A stretch of DNA of 64,000 nt from positions 30,515-94,514 of the forward strand of contig JAPKBZ010000005.1 in assembly GCA_028823175.1 (NCBI GenBank), read 5' to 3'. Made by a program: the position numbers and the translations under genes. This document shows positions 10,268 to 17,625 of the stretch, one piece after another. Under the pieces are notes generated by a model. That model was given only the letters and a program-made list of their open reading frames with translations, had not been told where the DNA came from and did not search any database. Within the stretch, counting starts at the first letter, position 1. Each line of letters starts with the position of its first letter. This DNA is from Myxococcota bacterium (GTDB lineage: Bacteria > Myxococcota_A > UBA9160 > UBA4427).

Positions 10268-10975
10268 ATGACGGACGAAACAACTGACGAGGAAGTCGAT
10301 ATCGTTCTCGCGGATCTTTCCGACGAAGAACTCGTCAAGCAGATGCATGACGATCTCTACGACGGGCTGGCCGAAGAGATCGATGAAGGAACGCGCATTC
10401 TGCTCGGTCGGGAATGGTCTCCTACTCGTGTTCTCGACGAGGCATTGGTGGCGGGGATGACGGTCGTTGGCATCGATTTTCGTGATGGCATTCTCTTTGT
10501 TCCGGAGGTGCTACTCGCCGCCAACGCGATGAAAGCCGGAATGGCCATCCTGAAACCCCTACTCATCGCGACTGGGGCCGAGCCCATGGGCAAAATGGTG
10601 ATCGGTACCGTCAAGGGTGATATCCACGATATCGGAAAGAACCTAGTGGGTATGATGATGGAGGGGGCAGGCTTCGAAGTTGTAGATCTAGGTGTCAATA
10701 CCGACTACCAACAATTTCGCGAAGCAATCGAAGAGCACCGTCCGAATATTCTGGGCATGTCGGCCCTTTTGACCACCACGATGCCCTACATGAAGGTGGT
10801 CATCGCGGAACTCGTCAAGGAAGGGATCCGCGACGACTACATCATTCTGGTGGGCGGCGCGCCGTTGAACGAAGACTTCGCCGCCAATATCGGCGCTGAT
10901 GCCTATTGCCGTGACGCGGCCACGGCTGTCGATACGGCCAAGGAACTCGTGGCCAAGCGCGCTGCTGCACGCTGA
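10268..10975 (+). CDS. Methyltransferase corrinoid protein (MttC/MtbC-like, cobalamin-binding)
   Basis: GTVKGDIHDIGKNLVGMMMEGAGFEVVDLGVN (DxHxxG B12-binding motif). Confidence 0.95.
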   Translation: MTDETTDEEVDIVLADLSDEELVKQMHDDLYDGLAEEIDEGTRILLGREWSPTRVLDEALVAGMTVVGIDFRDGILFVPEVLLAANAMKAGMAILKPLLIATGAEPMGKMVIGTVKGDIHDIGKNLVGMMMEGAGFEVVDLGVNTDYQQFREAIEEHRPNILGMSALLTTTMPYMKVVIAELVKEGIRDDYIILVGGAPLNEDFAANIGADAYCRDAATAVDTAKELVAKRAAAR

Positions 10976-10983
10976 CGATCCCC

Positions 10984-11610
10984 ATGATGAAATCGCGTCT
11001 GCCCATTCTCCTGATCGGCTGCGCGGCATTGGCCAGAGAAGTGACGGCGCTGGTCCAGCTCAACGGTTGGACCCATCTGGAGACCGAATGGCTTCCGGCG
11101 GAGCTCCACAACCGCCCGCAGGAAATTCCCGGGGCCGTGGCTCGTTGTCTGGAAGAAGCCGAGGGCCAGTACGCCGAGGTTCTCGTGGCGTACGGAGATT
11201 GCGGCACCGGCGGACAACTCGACAAGCTCCTCGGCGAGCGAGGGATTCGGCGTCTTCCCGGCGCGCACTGCTACGCATTTTTCGCGGGTCCCGGCGTTTT
11301 TGATGGGCTCCATGAGGAAGAACTGGGAACCTTCTATTTGACGGATTTTCTGGTTAGGAATTTCGATCGGCTCGTGATTCGGGGTCTCGGTCTCGATCGA
11401 CATCCCGAACTCCACGGGAGCTATTTCGGAAATTACCGACGGGTGGTCTACCTCGCCCAAACGCGTTCGGATTCACTCCTTGCCCGGGCTCGCGAATGCG
11501 CGGCTCAGCTTCAACTCGATTTTGAACTTCGTTTCACGGGCTTGGAGCCATTCGCCTCTGCTCTGGGGATCAGTCAGCCCGGGACGAATTCAGGCGGCGG
11601 CACCCAATGA
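10984..11610 (+). CDS. DUF1638 domain-containing protein
   Basis: LLIGCAALAREVTAL...LVAYGDCGTGGQLD...HCYAFFAG pattern; position in a corrinoid operon. Confidence 0.8.
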   Translation: MMKSRLPILLIGCAALAREVTALVQLNGWTHLETEWLPAELHNRPQEIPGAVARCLEEAEGQYAEVLVAYGDCGTGGQLDKLLGERGIRRLPGAHCYAFFAGPGVFDGLHEEELGTFYLTDFLVRNFDRLVIRGLGLDRHPELHGSYFGNYRRVVYLAQTRSDSLLARARECAAQLQLDFELRFTGLEPFASALGISQPGTNSGGGTQ

Positions 11611-11918
11611 ACCGTCTGATTACGATCTACTGGCGGGATATCCCTTCTCGGGTGGTCGGCCGCCGAGGGCGAAAAAGTTTGTTCAAGCAGACCCTGGATT
11701 CGCGTTTCGATCGAGCGATCGAGCGAGCGGCCCGGCGAGGGGGGGGAGGATCCAGCAAGCAATACCTCGAGGATTGGCGGCGGGAGAGCCGATCTTGTAG
11801 CTCCGAACTCGAAAAAGAGGTGGCCGAAGAAGTCGCCCGGCTCGAGGCGCAGTTTCCGCCGGATACCCTGGAGAAGTTGGTCCGCGCGGCCGGTATCATT
11901 ATCAGATCGGAAAGCTGA
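11607..11918 (+). CDS. Small 'virulence factor' family protein of unknown function
   Basis: LITIYWRDIPSRVVGRRGRKSLFKQTLDSRFDRAIERAA; overlaps the DUF1638 stop (ATGA). Confidence 0.75.
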   Translation: MNRLITIYWRDIPSRVVGRRGRKSLFKQTLDSRFDRAIERAARRGGGGSSKQYLEDWRRESRSCSSELEKEVAEEVARLEAQFPPDTLEKLVRAAGIIIRSES

Positions 11919-11936
11919 AGAGGGATCCTGAATTCA

Positions 11937-13925
11937 ATGCCGACCCAGTCTCGCGAGCCCCTCGTCACTTTTTCACCTTCTGGAAAGCGCGGCCGTTTTG
12001 CCCGGGGGACCAACCTGTTGGCTGCCGCGCGGGAGTTGGGAGTTGACCTCGATTCGGTGTGCGGCGCGCGCGGTATTTGTGGTCGCTGCCGTATCCTCGT
12101 GCACGAGGGCGATTCCCCTGCCCAGGGCATCCGGTCCACGATGGAAAACCTCAGTCCAATCTCCGAACCCGAGCAGCGCTACGCCGAGCGCAGGACGCTG
12201 AAAAATCAAGAGCGGCTGGCCTGCCATACCCGGATCGAGGGGGATTGCATCATCGATGTCCCCGCCGAGAGCCAACTTCACCGCCAGGTGGTGCGCAAGG
12301 CATTCGGGAGTCATTCCATCGAATTGGATTCACCGATTCGCTTGCATTATTGCGAAGTCGAAGAGCCGAGCCTGGAGGACCCAAGCGGCGATCTCCAACG
12401 ATTGCTCGCTGCGCTCGGGCGTGAGTGGTCGCTGGTCGACTTGGAGGTCGACCCGACCCTGTTGCCTGGGCTCCAGGTAACGCTTCGCGAGGCCAAATTC
12501 GCGGTGACCGCGGCAGTTCGCGACGGCCGCCAGGTCGTCGGGCTTTGGCCTGGTCTCTGGGAGCGAGTCTTTGGGGTGGCGGTGGATGTTGGATCCACCA
12601 CGGTCGCCGCGCATCTTTGCGATCTCAGCAGTGGCGAGGTTTTGGCCAGTCGGGGGGTTATGAACCCTCAGATCCGCTTCGGCGAAGATCTGATGAGCCG
12701 GGTTTCCCATGTCATGCTCAACCCGGGGAGCGACGCCGAGATGACCCGGGTGGTGCGACAGGCGGTAGACGGAATGATTGGCGAATTGGTCGCCGAGGTG
12801 GAGGCCAGCCCCGAAGATGTCCTCGAGGTCGTTCTCGTCGCGAATCCCATCATGCATCACCTCTTTCTCGGGTTGAGCCCGGTTGAGCTCGGCATGGCGC
12901 CCTTTGCTTTGGCGACGGACGGCGCGGTCAGCGTGAAAGCGACGGATCTGGACCTCGGGCTTCATCCGGCCGCCCGCGCCTATTGGTTGCCCTGCATCGC
13001 CGGACATGTCGGGGCCGACGCTGCCGGAATGCTGCTCGCCGAGGCGCCCTGGGAGCGCGAGGCCACGACCCTGCTCGTCGATGTTGGGACCAATGCCGAG
13101 ATCATCCTCTCGGGCGGCGGCCGTCTTCTCGCCGCTTCGAGCCCGACGGGCCCGGCCTTCGAAGGCGCACAGATTTCCTGTGGTCAACGTGCCACGCCCG
13201 GGGCGATCGATCGGGTTCGCGTGGATCCCGAAACCCTCGAGCCCCGCTTCAGTGTGATCGGCAGCGCCCTCTGGTCCGATCAGGAGGGTTTCGCCGGATC
13301 GCTCGGCCCCCAAGGCGTGACGGGTATCTGCGGAACCGGGATCATCGAAGTTGTGGCAGAGCTCTTCCTCGCGGGAGTGATCCTTTCCGATGGCCGTATC
13401 GATGGGACTTTGGCCGAGCGAAGTGCTCGGGTTGTCGAAGACGACCGGACCTTCGCTTATACCCTCGTGGCGGGCGCTTCGCCGATTCGGATCAGCCAGA
13501 ACGATGTCCGGGCGATCCAGCTCGCCAAGGCCGCACTCTACGCCGGGATCCGCCTGCTGATGGACCGGATGGGCATCCAATCGGTCGAGCGGATTCGCTT
13601 GGCGGGTGCCTTCGGCAGCCACATCGACGTGAAGTACGCGATGCTGCTGGGGATGATCCCGGATTGCGAACTCTCCGAGGTTTCGTCGGCGGGCAACGCC
13701 GCGGGCACCGGAGCGGCGACAGCCCTCCTCAACCGAGGTGCGCGCACCCGGATCGAAAAAGAGGTGGGCCGAGTGGAAAAAATCGAAACGGCCGTAGAGG
13801 CCGATTTTCAGGAGCATTTTGTCTCCGCTATGGGCCTGCCCCATAGCGTCGACAGCTTTCCGGAGTTGGCCAAGCATTTCGTGTTGCCGAAGAAGGCCCG
13901 CCGAAAGAAGAAGCGTTCGCGCTGA
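11937..13925 (+). CDS. RamA-like corrinoid activation protein: N-terminal 2Fe-2S ferredoxin plus ASKHA (DUF4445) domain
   Basis: CGARGICGRCRILVHEG...LACHT iron-sulfur ligands; VDVGSTTVAAHL and LLVDVGTNAEIIL ASKHA motifs. Confidence 0.9.
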   Translation: MPTQSREPLVTFSPSGKRGRFARGTNLLAAARELGVDLDSVCGARGICGRCRILVHEGDSPAQGIRSTMENLSPISEPEQRYAERRTLKNQERLACHTRIEGDCIIDVPAESQLHRQVVRKAFGSHSIELDSPIRLHYCEVEEPSLEDPSGDLQRLLAALGREWSLVDLEVDPTLLPGLQVTLREAKFAVTAAVRDGRQVVGLWPGLWERVFGVAVDVGSTTVAAHLCDLSSGEVLASRGVMNPQIRFGEDLMSRVSHVMLNPGSDAEMTRVVRQAVDGMIGELVAEVEASPEDVLEVVLVANPIMHHLFLGLSPVELGMAPFALATDGAVSVKATDLDLGLHPAARAYWLPCIAGHVGADAAGMLLAEAPWEREATTLLVDVGTNAEIILSGGGRLLAASSPTGPAFEGAQISCGQRATPGAIDRVRVDPETLEPRFSVIGSALWSDQEGFAGSLGPQGVTGICGTGIIEVVAELFLAGVILSDGRIDGTLAERSARVVEDDRTFAYTLVAGASPIRISQNDVRAIQLAKAALYAGIRLLMDRMGIQSVERIRLAGAFGSHIDVKYAMLLGMIPDCELSEVSSAGNAAGTGAATALLNRGARTRIEKEVGRVEKIETAVEADFQEHFVSAMGLPHSVDSFPELAKHFVLPKKARRKKKRSR

Positions 13926-13935
13926 GCGGCGCGTC

Positions 13936-13974
13936 GGGGCAGTACGCAGGGGCAGTACGTAGGAGCAGTGCGCC
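13936..13974. repeat. Three degenerate 13-bp tandem units (ggggcagtacgca / ggggcagtacgta / ggagcagtgcgcc)
   Basis: Read directly in the intergenic sequence. Confidence 0.8.
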
Positions 13975-13996
13975 CGGCCCGCTGGTCCAGCGCCTT

Positions 13997-14044
13997 GGTC
14001 TAAGCCCAGGTCTAAGCCTAGGTCTAAGCCCAGGTCCAAGCCCC
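13997..14044. repeat. Four tandem 12-bp units (ggtctaagccca / ggtctaagccta / ggtctaagccca / ggtccaagcccc)
   Basis: Read directly in the intergenic sequence. Confidence 0.9.
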
Positions 14045-14195
14045 GGGTTCGAGGGTTTCCGCCGGCCTGCTCGGATCAAAATTTCCGATTTCCGGATGCT
14101 ATCGTGGGCTGATGCCGTTCGGAAACCCAGTCTACTCACCGGGTTTTCTGGAAGATTCGACGGCCGCAAAAGAGTAAATCGATAGGGAGTGCGCC

Positions 14196-15188
14196 ATGAA
14201 TTTTTCAGGCACTGAATTACGCGAGGTCTATCGAAAGCTGCGAACGATTCGCTCCTTCGAAGAAAAGTTGCAGGAGCTCGTGAGCGCGGGGAAGATCGGC
14301 GGCTTCATGCATCTCTACGCGGGAGAAGAAGCCGTGGCCGTCGGGGTCTGCGCTCATTTGGGCCGAGAGGACTTATTGGGCTCGACTCATCGCGGCCATG
14401 GGCATTGCATCGCAAAGGGCGTGGACGTGAAGGCCATGATGGCGGAGCTCTTTGGCCGCAGCACGGGAACCAACCGGGGAAAGGGCGGCTCGATGCATAT
14501 CGCCGATGTCGATACCGGCATGCTCGGGGCCAATGGCATCGTGGGGGGCGGCATTCCCCTGGTGACCGGGGCGGCTCTGACCGCCCAGGTCAAGGGAACC
14601 GATAACGTCGCCGTCGGTTTTTTTGGCGATGGGGCGACCAATCAGGGTCAGTTCCATGAATCCCTGACCATGGCCTCGAACTGGAAGCTGCCCGTGGTCT
14701 ACGTTTGTGAGAACAACGGTTTCGGCGAATTCACGCCCACCGAATTTGTGGTTCCCGTCAAGGATATCGTCGAGAGGGCCGGTTCCTACGGCATGCGATC
14801 GGTGATCGCTGACGGGATGGATTTTTTTGATGTCTACGAGAAGGCCGGGGAGGCCATTGATTTGGCTCGTCGGGGGGAGGGCCCGACCCTTGTCGAATGC
14901 AAGACCTATCGCTTCTACGGCCATTATGTGGGCGACCAGACGCCCTACCGAAACAAGGAAGAAGCCGAGGACTGGATCCAGAACCGGGATCCACTCGATC
15001 TCTTCGAGACGAGAGTGAGCGAGGCGGGCATCCTAGCGCCCGACGATTTCCGGACGGTGGATGGCGAGGTGGCGACCTATCTCGCCGAGGTCGTCGAGGC
15101 CGCGGAGGCGGCGCCCGAGCCCGAAATCGGCGAGCTCTTGACCGACGTTTATGTCAACTACCAGGGAGGCAGCCCCGATGGCGCGTAA
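14196..15188 (+). CDS. acoA: Thiamine-PP-dependent dehydrogenase E1 alpha subunit (pyruvate/acetoin dehydrogenase-like)
   Basis: GSTHRGHGHCIAKG, GKGGSMHI, GFFGDGATNQGQFHES TPP motif. Confidence 0.88.
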   Translation: MNFSGTELREVYRKLRTIRSFEEKLQELVSAGKIGGFMHLYAGEEAVAVGVCAHLGREDLLGSTHRGHGHCIAKGVDVKAMMAELFGRSTGTNRGKGGSMHIADVDTGMLGANGIVGGGIPLVTGAALTAQVKGTDNVAVGFFGDGATNQGQFHESLTMASNWKLPVVYVCENNGFGEFTPTEFVVPVKDIVERAGSYGMRSVIADGMDFFDVYEKAGEAIDLARRGEGPTLVECKTYRFYGHYVGDQTPYRNKEEAEDWIQNRDPLDLFETRVSEAGILAPDDFRTVDGEVATYLAEVVEAAEAAPEPEIGELLTDVYVNYQGGSPDGA

Positions 15189-16185
15189 ACTACACACGGG
15201 TGGCGCGATCAACGAGGCCATCGCCATCGCGATGCGAACCGATCCCGATGTGATCCTGATGGGCGAGGACGTCGCCGGGGGGGGTGACCGCTCAAAGGAA
15301 GGCACCGAGGAAATGGGTGGCGTTCTGGGCACGACTCGGGGGCTCGTGGGCGAGTTCGGAATGAATCGCGTCCGCGATACGCCGATCGCCGAGATGGGCC
15401 TGATCGGAACCGCCGTAGGTGCGGCCGCCACGGGCCTGCGACCCATCGCCGAATTGATGTTCATGGATTTTCTGGGAACCTCCCTCGACCCCCTGCTCAA
15501 CCAGGCCTCCAAGCTTCGATACATGTTCGGAGGGAAGGTGAAGGTCCCCCTGACGGTGCGGACGGTTTGTGGGGCGGGTATGCAGGCTGCGGCCCAGCAT
15601 TCGCAATCCCTCTACTGGATGACCACGGGTATCCCCGGGCTGAAGACGGTGATCCCCTCGAGCCCCGCCGAGGCCAAGGGCCTGCTCCTGGCTTCGATTC
15701 GCGACGACGATCCCGTGATCTTCTGCGAGGCCAAGGGCATCCTGAACATGGTCGAGGAGGTTCCCGAGGGCGATTACGAAATTCCCCTGGGCCAGGCTCG
15801 CATCGTGCGCGAAGGCAGCGATGTCTCGCTCGTCGCCTTCGGTGCGACAGTGAAGGTCGCCCTGGCTGCCGCCGAGGCTTTGGAGGGCGCGGGAACGAGC
15901 GCCGAGATCGTCGACCTGCGCACACTTTCCCCCCTCGACGAAGGAGCGATTCTCTCGTCGCTGGAGAAGACTGGGCGCATGGTGATCATCGATGAATCCA
16001 CCCCGCGCTGTTCCATCGCCCGAGATGTTGCCGCGCTCTGCGTCGATCGGGGCTTCGATTCCCTCCAGGCGCCGGTGAAATGCGTGACCGCGCCGCATAC
16101 GCCGGTTCCCTTCAGCCGGGTGCTCGAGCAGGCCTTCCTGCCCTCGGCCCAGGATGTTCTCAACGCGGTCGGGGAGATGGGCTGA
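15178..16185 (+). CDS. acoB: Dehydrogenase E1 beta subunit (transketolase-like)
   Basis: GGAINEAIAIAMRTDPDVILMGEDVA...; ATG at 15178 overlaps the E1 alpha stop; listed ORF opens at 15151. Confidence 0.88.
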   Translation: MARKLHTGGAINEAIAIAMRTDPDVILMGEDVAGGGDRSKEGTEEMGGVLGTTRGLVGEFGMNRVRDTPIAEMGLIGTAVGAAATGLRPIAELMFMDFLGTSLDPLLNQASKLRYMFGGKVKVPLTVRTVCGAGMQAAAQHSQSLYWMTTGIPGLKTVIPSSPAEAKGLLLASIRDDDPVIFCEAKGILNMVEEVPEGDYEIPLGQARIVREGSDVSLVAFGATVKVALAAAEALEGAGTSAEIVDLRTLSPLDEGAILSSLEKTGRMVIIDESTPRCSIARDVAALCVDRGFDSLQAPVKCVTAPHTPVPFSRVLEQAFLPSAQDVLNAVGEMG

Positions 16186-16189
16186 GTTC

Positions 16190-17485
16190 ATGGCGACTGC
16201 GATTTTGATGCCGAGGCTCGGTATGACGATGGAAGAGGGAACCGTGATCCAGTGGCCTCTGGCTACGGGCGGCAAAGTAGAAAAGGGTGAGATTGTCCTG
16301 ATCATCGAATCGGAAAAATCTGAAGTCGAGATCGAAGCGCCCGCCTCGGGATTTTTTAGGCATGCCTATGTCGAAGAAGGGGAAACGGTTCCCTGCGGCG
16401 AACTCCTGGGGGTGATGACCGAAACTTCCGATGAGGCCTTTGATAGCGATGGCTTCCGGGCCGAGCAGCAATCCCCACCGGACGCGGCGGGCGGCGCCCT
16501 AGAGGTGAAGCCTCGCGAGAGCTCTCCGGCGAGAGCCGAAGCGCCCGGGTCGTCGCGCAAGCCTGTTGTTCCCGCCGCCCGGGCGGCGGCCAAGGCGCTG
16601 GGTATAGACCCGCAAAGAGTCGAGGGCACGGGGCCTCGGGGCCGGGTGACGAAGGAGGACGTCGAGGCCTACGCGGCAGCGCGGGAATCGCTGGTCGATG
16701 TGGGGGAAGGCGTGCGCCTAGAGGTGAGGGTCGCTGGCCAGGGCGAGCCCGTCGTTCTGCTCCCGGGATTGGGCGTCGATGTTTCGGCTTTCAGCCAGCA
16801 GTCGGCGCGTTTTGTCGACGAGTACTGCATCCACGCGGTGAACCCGCGCGGGGTGGGGCTCTCGGATGCTCCTGAAGCCGAGGGCTACGAGCTCGCCCAG
16901 GCCGCGCGGGATGTTGCGGCCAGCTACGCGGGCGCCGGCCATGTCGTGGGCGCGAGTCTCGGCGCTGCGGTCGCGCTCGAGTTGGCGATTGCCCACCCGG
17001 AGCGCGTAAAAACTCTGACCTTGATCACGCCCTTTGTCGAAGCGACGGCGCGGCTGCTCGCGGTGGGGGAGGGCTGGCAACGACTCGCGGCGGAAACGAC
17101 CTCCGAGACCCTGGCCTCGGCTCTATTGCCCTGGTTTTTTTCCGACGGCTTTCTGGCCGATCCCGCCGCTCGGGGGCGGACGCTTCGGGGGCTGGCCCAG
17201 AGCGTGGCCCGGGTGCCGGCGACCACGATCGAGCGCTCGCTCGCCGGCCTGATGCGCTGGTCCGGGTCTCGGAAGGGCGAACTCGCCGGGGTTTCGGTGC
17301 CCACCCTCGTGATCGCCGCCGGGGAGGACCTGCTGACCCCGTCGGCCGGTGCCATCGCCGAGGCCATCGCCGGGGCGAGGCTGCTGACGGTGCCCGGCGC
17401 CGGGCACGCGGTGGCTCTGGAGGCCTCTGAGGCGGTTAACGCGGCCCTAGCGTCCCATTTTGCCGGGGAGAAGCAGGCCGAATAA
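16190..17485 (+). CDS. acoC: AcoC-like E2: lipoyl domain, peripheral-subunit-binding domain, alpha/beta hydrolase
   Basis: Lipoyl ESEKSEVEIEAPASG, binding domain PAARAAAKALGIDPQRVEGTGPRGRVTKEDV, hydrolase VVLLPGLG/GASLGAAVALE. Confidence 0.87.
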   Translation: MATAILMPRLGMTMEEGTVIQWPLATGGKVEKGEIVLIIESEKSEVEIEAPASGFFRHAYVEEGETVPCGELLGVMTETSDEAFDSDGFRAEQQSPPDAAGGALEVKPRESSPARAEAPGSSRKPVVPAARAAAKALGIDPQRVEGTGPRGRVTKEDVEAYAAARESLVDVGEGVRLEVRVAGQGEPVVLLPGLGVDVSAFSQQSARFVDEYCIHAVNPRGVGLSDAPEAEGYELAQAARDVAASYAGAGHVVGASLGAAVALELAIAHPERVKTLTLITPFVEATARLLAVGEGWQRLAAETTSETLASALLPWFFSDGFLADPAARGRTLRGLAQSVARVPATTIERSLAGLMRWSGSRKGELAGVSVPTLVIAAGEDLLTPSAGAIAEAIAGARLLTVPGAGHAVALEASEAVNAALASHFAGEKQAE

Positions 17486-17491
17486 GCCAAA

Positions 17492-17527
17492 ATTGGACGA
17501 TCAGTCAATATTGGCCCGACGTTCAAT
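17492..17527. promoter_or_regulatory. Candidate tandem operator: two abutting 18-bp ATTG-N10-CAAT boxes
   Basis: ATTGGACGATCAGTCAAT (17492-17509) immediately followed by ATTGGCCCGACGTTCAAT (17510-17527), just upstream of a BetI/TetR-domain ORF. Confidence 0.65.
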
Positions 17528-17625
17528 CCTTGGTTAGTCTCCCGACTTGGCAGCCCGCGCCTTGGTGGCGACTCTTTGGGCCGCCACAATCCCCCACGGT
17601 CCGTCCTGCCAGGGAGCCTCCCCCA

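Noticed and set aside
12330-14039. 569-aa minus-strand ORF
   Set aside because: Antisense to the RamA-like gene; LGLDLGLDLGLDQG start is just the 12-bp tandem repeat read backwards
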